Source of the DNA: Gemmobacter caeni | GTDB taxonomy: Bacteria > Pseudomonadota > Alphaproteobacteria > Rhodobacterales > Rhodobacteraceae | Length of the DNA stretch: 64,000 bases | Direction of reading: 5' to 3' | NCBI RefSeq assembly: GCF_003054195.1 | Contig: NZ_QBKP01000003.1 | Span: forward strand, 124,001-188,000 | In this document: piece after piece, positions 26,022 through 34,580 of the stretch | Numbering within the stretch: the first letter of the stretch is position 1 | Layout of the letters: every line of letters begins with the position of its first letter | Program-made: the position numbers and the translations under genes | Notes under the pieces: model-generated | Seen by the model: only the letters and a program-made list of their open reading frames with translations | What the model was told of the DNA's origin: nothing | The model's database searches: none

Positions 26022-26927
26022 TCAGCGGGCAAAGGCGCCTTCCGGCAGCCGCAGGATCAGGTTCGGGTCGGGGCAGATGTCCTGCCAGACGTCCCACAGG
26101 CTTTCGTGTCCGACGCCGAAGAAGTTGCCATCGGTCTGTTCCAGCATGTCGGTCATGATCTGGAAATGCAGATGCGGCGCCCAGCCGCCGTTTTCGGGCC
26201 AGTCGCCCAGATGGGCGATGATCTGACCGGCGGCGACGGTCTGGCCGGGTTCGCAGAGGCCGGGCAGGCTGGCGCCGAGGTGGCCGTATAGTGTGAAGAA
26301 CCGTGTCTCAGCCGCCTCGTGTTCCAGAATCAGCGTGTGGCCGTAGTCCAGCGGGTCGGCGTTGTAGGTGACTGACAGAACACGGGCGGGCAGGGGCGCG
26401 TGGACCGGCGTGCCGGCCGGTGCAAAGACGTCGATCCCCATATGGATCATCCGCCGTTCGGCGCTGGCGGCATCGGCGAATTGCGCGGCGGTATAGACGC
26501 TGCGTTTCTCGCCATAAGGGCCGAGGCCATAATCGGCGCCTGTTGCCTCGAACCAGCGGTCGAAGGCGGTGTCGGAATAGGCGGGCATGTCGGGCATCTG
26601 GCCGCCGGTCAGCAGGGCGATATGTCGGCTGGTGGCGATTTCCGGCTGGAAGACGGGCGCCACTTCGGCCTGTGCCAGCCAGTCGCGTATGGCGGCGGCA
26701 TTGCGTGTGGCGGGCAGGCCCGCGCCCGCGCGCAGCACGGCACGGAGAAGCCCCTGATCGACGGAGGCCAGCCGTGCCGCCTCGGGCGCGTCGCCCAGGG
26801 CGGCCAGCAGCGCGGGCAGCAGCACCTCGACCTCAGCCGGGGGCAGGCCGGTTCCGGCGCGGCGCAGGGCGGCGTAAAGGTCGTCCTGCCCGGTCAGGCT
26901 GGCGGCGATGCGGTCGATGTCTGCCAT
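26022..26927 (-). CDS. M23-family metallopeptidase-domain protein without a signal peptide
   Basis: The 301-residue protein has an N-terminal helical part (about 1-95) and a LytM/M23 domain from about 155. The zinc ligands are visible as His162 and Asp166 in IHMGIDVF, and His252/His254 in PHLHFQ, with YGHL at 214-217. The N terminus (MADIDRIAASLTGQ) is neither a signal peptide nor a membrane anchor. This is odd for a peptidoglycan endopeptidase. M23 domains also occur in multidomain proteins with class III aminotransferases and APH-type kinases, and here such an aminotransferase lies convergently 1.5 kb away. The gene ends a run after recR with a 9-base gap. Function is uncertain. Confidence 0.75.
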   Translation of the reverse strand: MADIDRIAASLTGQDDLYAALRRAGTGLPPAEVEVLLPALLAALGDAPEAARLASVDQGLLRAVLRAGAGLPATRNAAAIRDWLAQAEVAPVFQPEIATSRHIALLTGGQMPDMPAYSDTAFDRWFEATGADYGLGPYGEKRSVYTAAQFADAASAERRMIHMGIDVFAPAGTPVHAPLPARVLSVTYNADPLDYGHTLILEHEAAETRFFTLYGHLGASLPGLCEPGQTVAAGQIIAHLGDWPENGGWAPHLHFQIMTDMLEQTDGNFFGVGHESLWDVWQDICPDPNLILRLPEGAFAR

Positions 26928-26936
26928 GCGGGGCCT

Positions 26937-27533
26937 CTAAACCTGTCTGCGGGCGCGCAGGGCCGCGCCGATCGTACCATCATCGAGATAGTCAAGCTCG
27001 CCGCCCACCGGCACGCCCTGCGCCAGCGAGGTAATGCGCACGCCTGTCGGCTCCAGCGCGTCGGCAATGTAATGCGCGGTGGTCTGGCCATCGACGGTGG
27101 CATTGAGCGCAAGGATTACCTCGGCCGTTGCCTCGTCCCGCACGCGGGCCACCAGTGCGGGGATGCGCAATTCGTCGGGGCCCGTGCCATCCAGCGCGGA
27201 CAGCGTACCACCCAGAACGTGATAGCGGCCGCGAAACACCCCTGCGCGTTCCATCGCCCAGAGGTCGGCCACATCGGCCACCACACAGATCTCGCCGGTC
27301 TGGCGTTTCGGGTCGGCGCAGATCGGGCAGAGGTCGGAAGTGCCGATATTGCCGCAGGTGGCGCAGTCGCGCGCGGTCAGCGCGACATGGGCCATGGCCT
27401 GTGCCAGGGGCGCCATCAGCGGTCCGCGCTTCTTCAGAAGCGTCAGCACCGCGCGCCGGGCCGAACGGGGCCCAAGCCCCGGCAGCCGGGCCATCAGCCC
27501 GATCAGATCCTCGATGTCCGAGGGGGCGGTCAT
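26937..27533 (-). CDS. recR: Recombination mediator protein RecR
   Basis: This 198-residue protein has the RecR order: helix-hairpin-helix start ([14 protein letters not shown]), zinc finger with [16 protein letters not shown], and a Toprim domain including [14 protein letters not shown] and GTLSALDG. It acts with RecO and RecF in loading RecA on gapped DNA. The ATG overlaps the ybaB stop by one base (TGATG on the minus strand). This makes dnaX-ybaB-recR a coupled replication/repair operon, a widely conserved arrangement. Confidence 0.95.
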   Translation of the reverse strand: MTAPSDIEDLIGLMARLPGLGPRSARRAVLTLLKKRGPLMAPLAQAMAHVALTARDCATCGNIGTSDLCPICADPKRQTGEICVVADVADLWAMERAGVFRGRYHVLGGTLSALDGTGPDELRIPALVARVRDEATAEVILALNATVDGQTTAHYIADALEPTGVRITSLAQGVPVGGELDYLDDGTIGAALRARRQV

Positions 27534-27877
27534 CAGAACGGCAGTTTGAAATCGGGCGGCAGGCCCAGCCCTTCGGTCATCTTCGCCATTTCCTGCTGGC
27601 CGCGCTGTGCCGCCCTGGCCTGCGCGTCCTTGATCGCGGCGACGATCAGATCCTCCACCACTTCCTTTTCGGAGGGCACGAGGATGGCCGGGTCGATGTC
27701 CAGCCCGGTGATGTCGCCCCTGGCGGTGCAGCGCGCCTTGACCAGCCCGGCCCCGGCCTCGCCGATGACCACGCTGTTGGCGAGCGTTTCCTGCATCTCG
27801 GCCATTTTGGCCTGCATGTCCTGCGCGGCTTTCATCATCTTGGCCATGTCGCCAAGCCCGCCCAAACCTTTCAGCAT
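27533..27877 (-). CDS. YbaB/EbfC family nucleoid-associated protein
   Basis: The start at 27877 ([15 protein letters not shown]) gives 114 residues, the usual length; the open frame extends upstream into the dnaX 3' end without conservation. The methionine-rich first helix and the block [14 protein letters not shown] match YbaB/EbfC, small dimeric DNA-binding proteins. It sits between dnaX and recR as in most bacteria. It is separated from dnaX by about 50 bp and overlaps recR by one base. Confidence 0.92.
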   Translation of the reverse strand: MLKGLGGLGDMAKMMKAAQDMQAKMAEMQETLANSVVIGEAGAGLVKARCTARGDITGLDIDPAILVPSEKEVVEDLIVAAIKDAQARAAQRGQQEMAKMTEGLGLPPDFKLPF

Positions 27878-27927
27878 CGCATCCTCATTGTTCTGCCTGT
27901 GGAAGATAGGGCGCCGCCGGGGCGGGC

Positions 27928-29688
27928 TCAATCCTCTTCGAAGGGGTCCCATTCATCCTCGACCTCGGGCAGGGCCTGAACGGCGGCTTCCTGCGCCATG
28001 GCTTCGGGCGTGCGGATTTCCGTGATCTTCGCGCCGGGGAAGTTCGCCAGCACCGCCTGCACGAGCGGGTTTTGCAGGGCTTCCGCTTCTGCCGCGCGGC
28101 GGTCCGCGTCGCGGGTTTCCGCTACGGTTGCCGCCCCGCCGGTGGAGACGACCGAGACACCCCAGCGCGCGCCGGTCCAGCCTTGCAGCCGCTGCGACAG
28201 CGTGGCGGCAAGATCGGAAGGCGCGTCAGCCGTCGGTTCGAACTCGATCCGGCCAGGGGCGTATTTCGCCAGCCGCACATGGCGTTCAACCGCGAGAAGC
28301 AGCGTCATGTCGCGCTTGTCGCGGATCAGGTCCAGTACATGATCGAAAGTGGCGTAGACGGTCAGCCGGTCCTCGGCCACCGCCAGCGCGGCACCGCCCT
28401 GCATGGTCGCTCCCATGGCAGGGCCGCGGGCGGGCGCCATCATGCGGGCGGGGGCATGAACCATGCCACCACCCCCACCCCCGCCAGCCGGGGCGCCGCC
28501 GCCTGGCCCCGGTGCGGGCGGCGGGCCGGATTGCAGGCGACGGATCAGCGCCTCGGGGTCGGGAAGATCGGCCACATGGGTCAGCCGGATCACCGCCATT
28601 TCGGCCGCCATCATGGCATTGGGGGCCAACCCCACCTCTTCAATGGCTTTCAGCAGCATCTGCCACATCCGCGACAGCACCCGCATCGGCAGGCGCTGGC
28701 TCATGTCAAGGCCACGGGCGCGTTCGTCAGGGGGAACGGTCGGATCATCCGCCGCCTCGGGCGTGATCTTGATGACTGAAATCCAGTGCGTGATCTCGGC
28801 CAGATCGCGCAGCACCGCCATCGGATCGGCACCATCGGAGTATTGCGCCGACAGTTCGGCCAGTGCGGCGGGGGCATCGCCCCGCATCACCATGTCGAAG
28901 AGATCGAGCGTGCGGCCCCGGTCGGCCAGCCCGAGCATGGCGCGCACCTGATCGGCGGTGGTTTCCCCGGCGCCGTGGGCAATGGCCTGATCCATCAGGC
29001 TCATCGCGTCGCGGACGGACCCTTCGGCGGCGCGGGTAATCAGCGCCAGCGCATCGGGGGCGAGCTTCGCACCTTCCTTTTCCGCCACCTTCGCCAGATG
29101 CGCCATCATCACCTCGGGTTCGATCCGCTTCAGATCGAACCGCTGGCAGCGGCTGAGCACGGTCACCGGCACCTTGCGGATTTCGGTGGTGGCGAAGATG
29201 AATTTCACATGCGGCGGCGGCTCTTCCAGCGTCTTGAGCAGCGCGTTGAAGGCGCTGTTCGACAGCATGTGAACTTCGTCGATGATGTAGATTTTATAGC
29301 GGGCCGAGGCGGCGCGGTAGTGGACGCTTTCGATGATTTCGCGGATGTCGCCCACCCCGGTGCGCGATGCGGCGTCCATCTCCATCACGTCGACGTGGCG
29401 GCCTTCGGCAATGGCACGGCACTGGTCGCAGATCCCGCAGGGTTCGATCGTCGGGCCACCCTGACCGTCGGGGCCGATGCAGTTCAGCCCCTTCGCGATG
29501 ATGCGGGCAGTCGTGGTCTTGCCGACACCGCGCACCCCGGTCATCACGAAGGCATGGGCGATGCGATCCGCCGCGAAGGCGTTCTTCAGCGTGCGCACCA
29601 TCGCCTCTTGCCCGATCAGATCGGCGAAAGTGGCGGGGCGGTATTTGCGGGCCAGAACCTGATAGCCCTGCGCTGCGGTTTCGGACAT
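27928..29688 (-). CDS. dnaX: DNA polymerase III subunit gamma/tau
   Basis: The 586-residue clamp-loader ATPase has Walker A GVRGVGKTT (near 50), a four-cysteine zinc module beginning with CIGPDG and ending CGICDQC, Walker B IYIIDEVHML and the sensor motif ATTEIRKVPVTVLSRCQRFDL. A glycine/proline-rich linker around 390-410 separates the clamp-loader part from a tau-type C-terminal domain. I see no A-rich slippery heptamer of the E. coli type, so a frameshifted gamma form is not predicted. It is the first gene of the dnaX-ybaB-recR unit. Confidence 0.95.
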   Translation of the reverse strand: MSETAAQGYQVLARKYRPATFADLIGQEAMVRTLKNAFAADRIAHAFVMTGVRGVGKTTTARIIAKGLNCIGPDGQGGPTIEPCGICDQCRAIAEGRHVDVMEMDAASRTGVGDIREIIESVHYRAASARYKIYIIDEVHMLSNSAFNALLKTLEEPPPHVKFIFATTEIRKVPVTVLSRCQRFDLKRIEPEVMMAHLAKVAEKEGAKLAPDALALITRAAEGSVRDAMSLMDQAIAHGAGETTADQVRAMLGLADRGRTLDLFDMVMRGDAPAALAELSAQYSDGADPMAVLRDLAEITHWISVIKITPEAADDPTVPPDERARGLDMSQRLPMRVLSRMWQMLLKAIEEVGLAPNAMMAAEMAVIRLTHVADLPDPEALIRRLQSGPPPAPGPGGGAPAGGGGGGGMVHAPARMMAPARGPAMGATMQGGAALAVAEDRLTVYATFDHVLDLIRDKRDMTLLLAVERHVRLAKYAPGRIEFEPTADAPSDLAATLSQRLQGWTGARWGVSVVSTGGAATVAETRDADRRAAEAEALQNPLVQAVLANFPGAKITEIRTPEAMAQEAAVQALPEVEDEWDPFEED

Positions 29689-29753
29689 GGCATTCCCTTC
29701 GTCTGTCCGGCCAACCTAAGGGCTCGGGCCGCCGCCGTCCATGGCCTGCGCGG

Positions 29754-30422
29754 TCAATGCCAGTCCCAGTTCACCCTCGGTCGCGTCAGGTTGCGGGTCC
29801 GGGCCTTCAGGGCGCGGGTGCGGGCCGCGAGTGCGCGCACCACCCGTTCATGCGATTCGATGAAGACCTGATCCACGCGCGCGAAATCCGGGCATTGCAG
29901 CAGCGCCTCGATCAGCGGCACTTCCGCCCCCTCGATGTCGATTTTCAGCACCGCAACCTCGCGGTTCAGACCGGCGAGGAAATCGGGAAAGCCGATCATC
30001 TCCACCTCATGCGGGCGACCGGGGTCCATCTTGTGCTTGTCGGAAAAGATGGAGGAGGAACTGGTGCGCCGGTCAGGCGCGGCGTCGAAATCCGTGCGGC
30101 GATAAAGGTTGATCCTTCCATCCGCCACACCGGCCGCAGCAGGGATCAGCCGCACATTCGGGCGGGTTCCGACCCGCGCCTGCAACAGTGAGAAGGCATG
30201 CGGATCAGGTTCGAAGGCGATGACATCCGCCCCGGTTTCGGCCAGCCGTTCCGTGTAGACCCCGACATTTGCGCCAAGATCAATCGCCAGTGTACCGGGC
30301 CCAAGCCGGGACAGGGCAGTTTCGAAAGCCTCGAAGGCTGCGCGCCGGGCCCGGGCCTTGCGTCCGGTCAGGCGGGACAGAAGGTAATCGGCTTCGGTAT
30401 GAAGGGTGTGGAAAAGCTGCAT
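29754..30422 (-). CDS. FkbM family SAM-dependent methyltransferase
   Basis: The 222-residue protein has the SAM motif I AIDLGANVGVYTERLAE near residue 46, the acidic motif II VIAFEPDP and LKIDIEGAEVPLI, which is diagnostic for the FkbM family. Members methylate oxygen atoms of sugars, polyketides or other small molecules. There is no glycan cluster here, so the substrate is unknown. It lies 65 bp upstream of dnaX on the same strand and may be expressed with it. The C-terminal 30 residues are very basic (Arg/Lys-rich). Confidence 0.85.
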   Translation of the reverse strand: MQLFHTLHTEADYLLSRLTGRKARARRAAFEAFETALSRLGPGTLAIDLGANVGVYTERLAETGADVIAFEPDPHAFSLLQARVGTRPNVRLIPAAAGVADGRINLYRRTDFDAAPDRRTSSSSIFSDKHKMDPGRPHEVEMIGFPDFLAGLNREVAVLKIDIEGAEVPLIEALLQCPDFARVDQVFIESHERVVRALAARTRALKARTRNLTRPRVNWDWH

Positions 30423-30597
30423 GAGGGTCCATCAGTGGCACGCTGCAAAGGTGATTATTCGTGCGGGCCATTTCCAGCCCCCTCTCGGGTGAAAGTTTGG
30501 AAATTCGGCAGCACATCGCGGGCCGGTGCCAGGGTGGCCATGCTGCCACTTGCATTCGCCCGGACACGGGCGCAGCATGACGCAACAGGAGGTTCCC

Positions 30598-30924
30598 ATG
30601 ATCGAGATTAGCCCGGCCAAGGTGGTGCATGTGATCTATCAGTCCCGTGAGGGCGATATGGGCGACCGCGAGTTGCACGCCTTCATCCGCGCGCTGAACG
30701 AGGATGAGCAGGCGCATCTTGTGGCGATCGCCTGGGTCGGGCGTGGGGTCTACGAGGCTGGCGATTACGCCGAGGCGCTGGCCACAGCCTACCGCGAACG
30801 CGCGGTGCCCACGGACAAGTATCTGATGGGCATGCCGCATTTGGCGGAAAACCTTGAGGCGGGGCTGGAGGCCATGGGCATCGACGTCAGCGCGGAAGAG
30901 GAAGCCTTCCTGCGCGACCACTGA
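30598..30924 (+). CDS. DUF3775 family protein
   Basis: The ATG at 30598 follows a perfect AGGAGG (30587-30592) and gives 108 residues. The sequence is acidic and mostly helical, with conserved-looking ELHAFIRALNEDEQAHLVAIAWVGRG in shortened form (LNEDEQAHLVA, WVGRG) and LMGMPHLAENLEAGLEA. It matches the DUF3775 pattern, whose function is unknown. It stands alone, divergent from the FkbM gene. The excellent ribosome-binding site suggests good translation. Confidence 0.75.
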   Translation: MIEISPAKVVHVIYQSREGDMGDRELHAFIRALNEDEQAHLVAIAWVGRGVYEAGDYAEALATAYRERAVPTDKYLMGMPHLAENLEAGLEAMGIDVSAEEEAFLRDH

Positions 30925-31343
30925 CCGGGCAGGGGTCATGTGCCATTGAAAGGTGTCGCAAGCAGAACTGGCATGCCTGAAATTCAATATTTTGCCGCCT
31001 GACGCCCGGATCGACAAAGGGTCCAGGTTCGCCGTTTAAGGCTTCCTTGTTTTCGGGGGCTTCTGACGCCATATTTCACTTAACTACCGATACAAATGAA
31101 ACCACACCTGATGGCGAGGCCGAAAAGTCTGGGCGTGTCGATGCTGGATTGAGCCCCAGCTCTCGCGACGGAGCCGGGGCTGCGCTTGGTCGGGCGCTGT
31201 TCCCAACCCGCTTGCGTATGCGTGTGAAGAGAATCGCCTCATTCATCTTCATCACAAGAACTTCTCTATGCCATGCCGCACCAGTCAGGCCGGGGGCCAG
31301 TGCTGCCGTTGACAGTCGCGTGGCGCGGGTGCAGAGGTCAGGG
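30925..31343. other. 419-bp gap without a convincing gene
   Basis: No reading frame here resembles a protein, although the frame of the next gene stays open upstream. Visible items are an A/T-richer patch at about 31070-31105, a hairpin AGCCCCAGCTC/GAGCCGGGGCT (31152-31181, one mismatch, 8-nt loop), and a perfect TTGACA at 31309-31314 without a good -10 partner. It may hold a promoter, a leader or a small RNA. None of these is established. Confidence 0.4.
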
Positions 31344-32567
31344 ATGGAACGCTTTACCGGCAGCTTCACCCAGCAGGAACCGATCCCTGACGCCGCCATC
31401 GCCGCTGCGCTGCGGGTGATGCAGTCGGGCCGCCTGCACCGCTATAACACCGCCCCGGACGAGATCGCCGAGGCCGCCCTGCTGGAGGAGGAATTCGCCG
31501 CCGCCACCGGCGCGCGCTATTGCCTCGCCGTCGCTTCGGGCGGCTACGCGCTGGCAACCGCTTTGCGGGCCATGGGGGTGCAACCCGGTGACAGAGTGCT
31601 GACCAATGCCTTCACGCTCGCCCCGGTGCCGGGGGCTATCGCCTCGGTGGGTGCGGTGCCGGTTTTCGTGGGCGTCACGGAGGGGCTGGTGATCGACCTC
31701 GACGATCTTGCGGCCAAGGCCGAGGGTGTCCGGGTGCTGATGCTCAGCCATATGCGTGGCCATATCTGCGACATGGGGGCGCTGATGCGCCTGTGCGACG
31801 CGCGCGGCATCACCGTGATCGAGGATTGCGCACATACGATGGGCGCGACGTGGGACGGGCGGCTGACCGGGCGCTGGGGAGCGATGGGCTGCTTCTCGAC
31901 CCAGACCTACAAGCACATGAATTCGGGCGAGGGCGGGCTGATCATCTCTGACGACCCGGCGCTGATGGCACGGACGGTGCTGCTGTCCGGCAGCTACATG
32001 CTTTACAATCGCCACCGCGCCGCGCCACCAGCCGAGGCCTTTGCCGACCTGCGGCTGACGACGCCCAACATCTCGGGCCGGATGGACAATCTGCGCGCGG
32101 CGATCCTGCGGCCGCAACTGGCCGATCTGCCGCGCCAGTGCGCGCGCTGGAACGAGCGCTACCGGGCGGTCGAGGCGGGGTTGGCCGAAACGCCCGGCCT
32201 GACCCGGATTCAGCGCCCTGCGGCGGAGGGTTTTGTCGCCTCCTCCTTCCAGTTCCTGCTACTCGACTGGACGCCGGAGGCGATCCGCGCCGTGATCGCC
32301 CGCTGTGGCGCGCGGGGGGTGGAACTGAAGTGGTTTGGCGCCCCTGAACCCGTCGCGTTCACCAGCCGCTATGACAGCTGGACCTACGCACCCAGCGCCC
32401 CGATGCCCGCGACCGACCGCATCCTGCACGGGATCATCGACATGCGCCTGCCGCTGACCTTCAGCCTTGAGGATTGCGCCCAGATCGCGCGTATCATCCG
32501 GGCGGAAGTTTCGGCGGTGTTCCAGGGCGACACCAGCGCCCCTGACCTGACACCCCGCGCAGATTGA
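31344..32567 (+). CDS. DegT/DnrJ/EryC1/StrS family PLP-dependent aminotransferase
   Basis: The start is set at ATG 31344 (407 residues), where sequence becomes family-like (MERFTGSFTQQEPI); about 100 upstream in-frame residues are low-complexity and unlikely. The conserved items are the early GARYCLAVASGGYAL, the aspartate in VIEDCAHTMGATW, and the Schiff-base lysine in FSTQTYKHMNSGEGGLI. Such enzymes transaminate keto sugars or related ketones. No sugar-nucleotide genes are adjacent, so the product is unknown. The composite hairpin element that follows ends this transcription unit. Confidence 0.82.
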   Translation: MERFTGSFTQQEPIPDAAIAAALRVMQSGRLHRYNTAPDEIAEAALLEEEFAAATGARYCLAVASGGYALATALRAMGVQPGDRVLTNAFTLAPVPGAIASVGAVPVFVGVTEGLVIDLDDLAAKAEGVRVLMLSHMRGHICDMGALMRLCDARGITVIEDCAHTMGATWDGRLTGRWGAMGCFSTQTYKHMNSGEGGLIISDDPALMARTVLLSGSYMLYNRHRAAPPAEAFADLRLTTPNISGRMDNLRAAILRPQLADLPRQCARWNERYRAVEAGLAETPGLTRIQRPAAEGFVASSFQFLLLDWTPEAIRAVIARCGARGVELKWFGAPEPVAFTSRYDSWTYAPSAPMPATDRILHGIIDMRLPLTFSLEDCAQIARIIRAEVSAVFQGDTSAPDLTPRAD

Positions 32568-32576
32568 TCGGTCGCC

Positions 32577-32729
32577 GGGGGCTTTGCGCCCCCACGGCTC
32601 CTTCGGAACCTCCCCCGCAGGATATTTTCGGACAGAAAATAGGGGCGGAGCGTTCCAGGCATTTTCTGTCGGGAAATATCCTCAGGGGTGAATTGAGCCG
32701 CAGGCTCAAGAGGGGGCAGACAGCCCCCT
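32577..32729. repeat. Large symmetrical multi-hairpin intergenic element
   Basis: Five hairpins are arranged almost mirror-symmetrically. GGGGGC-N5-GCCCCC is at 32577-32593. A mini-hairpin around a 3-nt loop, with one mismatch, is at 32596-32610. The central stem is GGATATTT-N3-GACAGAAAAT, a 20-nt loop, and ATTTTCTGTC-N3-AAATATCC (32620-32681). TTGAGCC-GCA-GGCTCAA follows at 32693-32709, and AGGGGGC-AGACA-GCCCCCT at 32711-32729. It fills the gap between the aminotransferase and convergent creA. Its right half recurs at 38567-38619. Confidence 0.82.
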
Positions 32730-32732
32730 GCC

Positions 32733-33194
32733 TCAGGGCAGCGGGACTACCGACAGGGACATCTTGCCGGACCCCTGCGTCACCTCGCTGGCATGGGCGA
32801 GGTAGATCAGGGCATTGTTCTTCGCGTCGTAGATCCGGGTCAGTTTCAGCGATTTGAAGATCAGCGACCGTCCTTCGCTGAACACCGCCTCGCCATCGCG
32901 GCCCTTGTCGATGTCGCCCAGGGTGATCGGGCCGGTCCGGGTACAGTCGACGGCCGAATAGCTGGGGTCTTCGAACCAGTTGCCCTGGCTCAGCCGGTCG
33001 ATCAGCGAGCGGTCGAAATAGGCCAGATGGCAGGTGACGCCCTGCACTTTCGGATCGGGGATCGCCTCGACGATGATGTCATTGCCGACCCAGTCGACTC
33101 CGACCTTCCCGACCACATCGGCAGTTGCGGGCAGGGTGGTGAGGGACAGGGTGGCGAGAGACAGGAGGGCGGTGACGGTGGTGGGCAGGCGCAT
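32733..33194 (-). CDS. creA: CreA family periplasmic protein
   Basis: The start at ATG 33194 is preceded on its strand by AAAAGGAGCC and gives 153 residues with a signal peptide (MRLPTTVTALLSLATLSLTTLPATA). The mature sequence VGKVGVDWVGNDIIVEAIPDPKVQG in shortened form (VDWVGNDI, IPDPKVQGVTCHL) and the C-terminal LIYLAHASEVTQGSGKMSLS are typical of CreA, a conserved envelope protein of unknown function. The E. coli name reflects its operon position, not a known reaction. It is divergent from ivd. Confidence 0.88.
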   Translation of the reverse strand: MRLPTTVTALLSLATLSLTTLPATADVVGKVGVDWVGNDIIVEAIPDPKVQGVTCHLAYFDRSLIDRLSQGNWFEDPSYSAVDCTRTGPITLGDIDKGRDGEAVFSEGRSLIFKSLKLTRIYDAKNNALIYLAHASEVTQGSGKMSLSVVPLP

Positions 33195-33305
33195 GGGGGG
33201 CTCCTTTTCCTGACGGTCAGAATTTGGGGGGCTGTGGAATAACCCGCAAGGGTGACGCGGCGTTCCGAAGGAAATGCTTGACGCGACTCGGAAACCGGCC
33301 TTAAT

Positions 33306-33319
33306 TGAACATGTGTTCA
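33306..33319. promoter_or_regulatory. Candidate operator upstream of isovaleryl-CoA dehydrogenase
   Basis: TGAACA-TG-TGTTCA (33306-33319) is a perfect 6-bp dyad 17 bp before the ivd ATG and inside the 142-bp region divergent from creA. Its position suggests repression by a TetR- or similar-type regulator of leucine degradation. No regulator gene lies nearby. Confidence 0.45.
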
Positions 33320-33336
33320 TTTCTTGGGAGGGAACC

Positions 33337-34497
33337 ATGTTCACATCGCCGATGCGCTTTGATCTGGGCGAGGATATCGCCGCGCTGCGGGACATGGTGC
33401 ATCGCTGGGCGCAGGAGCGGGTGAAGCCGATCGCCGCGCAGGTGGACCGAGACAATGTGTTCCCGGCCGAGCTTTGGCGCGAGATGGGGGAACTGGGTCT
33501 GCTGGGCATCACCGTGTCCGAGGAATATGGCGGTTCCGGCATGGGTTATCTGGCACATGTGATCGCAACCGAGGAAATTGCCCGTGCTTCGGCCTCGGTC
33601 AGCCTGTCTTATGGTGCGCATTCCAATCTGTGCGTCAACCAGATGAAGCTGAACGGCTCGCCCGAGCAGAAGGCGAAATACCTGCCGGGCCTCGTGTCCG
33701 GTGAAAAGGTTGGCGCGCTGGCGATGAGCGAGCCAGGTGCCGGGTCGGATGTGGTGTCGATGAAGCTGCGGGCGGAAAAGCGGAATGGCTATTACGTCCT
33801 GAACGGCAGCAAATACTGGATCACCAATGGCCCCGACGCCGATACGCTGATCGTTTACGCCAAGACCGATCCCGAGGCGGGGCCGAAGGGCATCACCGCC
33901 TTCATCATCGAGCGCGGTTTCAAGGGGTTCTCGACCTCTGTTCATTTCGACAAGCTGGGGATGCGCGGGTCGAACACCGGCGAGCTGATCTTCGACAATT
34001 GCGAGGTGCCGTTCGAGAATGTTCTGGGGCAGGAGGGCAAGGGCGTGCGCGTCCTCATGTCCGGCCTCGATTTCGAGCGCGTGGTGCTGTCGGGCATCGG
34101 AACTGGCATCATGGCGGCCTGTCTGGACGAGGTGCTTCCCTATGCAAAGGAACGCCATCAGTTCGGCCAGCCCATCGGGAATTTCCAGCTCATGCAGGCC
34201 AAGATCGCCGATATGTATGTCGCGATGAACTCGGCCCGCGCCTATGTCTACGAGGCGGGCCGCGCCTGTGATCGGGGCGAGATCACCCGTGCCGATGCAG
34301 CGGGCTGCGTGCTTTATGCCAGCGAACAGGCCATGGTGCAGGCGCATCAGGCGGTGCAGGCGCTGGGCGGGGCTGGCTTTCTGAATGACAGTGTGGTCAG
34401 CCGGTTGTTCCGCGATGCCAAGCTGATGGAGATTGGTGCGGGCACCTCGGAAATCCGGCGCATGCTGATCGGCCGCGAGCTGATGGCGCAGGGATGA
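33337..34497 (+). CDS. ivd: Isovaleryl-CoA dehydrogenase
   Basis: The ATG at 33337 follows GGGAGGG (386 residues, typical). The protein is an acyl-CoA dehydrogenase with [14 protein letters not shown] and [16 protein letters not shown] for FAD binding. The catalytic base is placed as in isovaleryl-CoA dehydrogenases: Glu247 in [11 protein letters not shown]. The residue used by most other acyl-CoA dehydrogenases is alanine in [11 protein letters not shown]. It converts isovaleryl-CoA to 3-methylcrotonyl-CoA, passing electrons to ETF. It begins the leucine-degradation set but is separated from the carboxylase genes by the convergent ompW. Confidence 0.93.
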   Translation: MFTSPMRFDLGEDIAALRDMVHRWAQERVKPIAAQVDRDNVFPAELWREMGELGLLGITVSEEYGGSGMGYLAHVIATEEIARASASVSLSYGAHSNLCVNQMKLNGSPEQKAKYLPGLVSGEKVGALAMSEPGAGSDVVSMKLRAEKRNGYYVLNGSKYWITNGPDADTLIVYAKTDPEAGPKGITAFIIERGFKGFSTSVHFDKLGMRGSNTGELIFDNCEVPFENVLGQEGKGVRVLMSGLDFERVVLSGIGTGIMAACLDEVLPYAKERHQFGQPIGNFQLMQAKIADMYVAMNSARAYVYEAGRACDRGEITRADAAGCVLYASEQAMVQAHQAVQALGGAGFLNDSVVSRLFRDAKLMEIGAGTSEIRRMLIGRELMAQG

Positions 34498-34528
34498 CCA
34501 GTTCAGGGGAAACTGGTGCTATGGAAAA

Positions 34529-34553
34529 GGGGCGCGGGCAGAACCCGCACCCC
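34529..34553 (-). terminator. Terminator between ivd and ompW
   Basis: GGGGCGCGGG (34529-34538) pairs with CCCGCACCCC (34544-34553) with one mismatch and a 5-nt loop. Read on the minus strand the stem is followed by TTTT, so it fits an ompW terminator. It can also end the ivd message. Confidence 0.65.
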
Positions 34554-34580
34554 TCCGCACCTTTCCGTCCCGTAAAGGGA

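Noticed and set aside
29689-29753. SRP RNA (ffs) upstream of dnaX
   Set aside because: Some bacteria carry it there, but the 65-bp gap is too short for the roughly 100-nt RNA and shows no GGAA/GNAR tetraloop arrangement.
31047-31343. N-terminal 99-residue extension of the DegT/DnrJ-type aminotransferase
   Set aside because: The sequence before MERFTGSF is Ser/Arg-rich with no similarity to the family. The length from 31344 is already normal.
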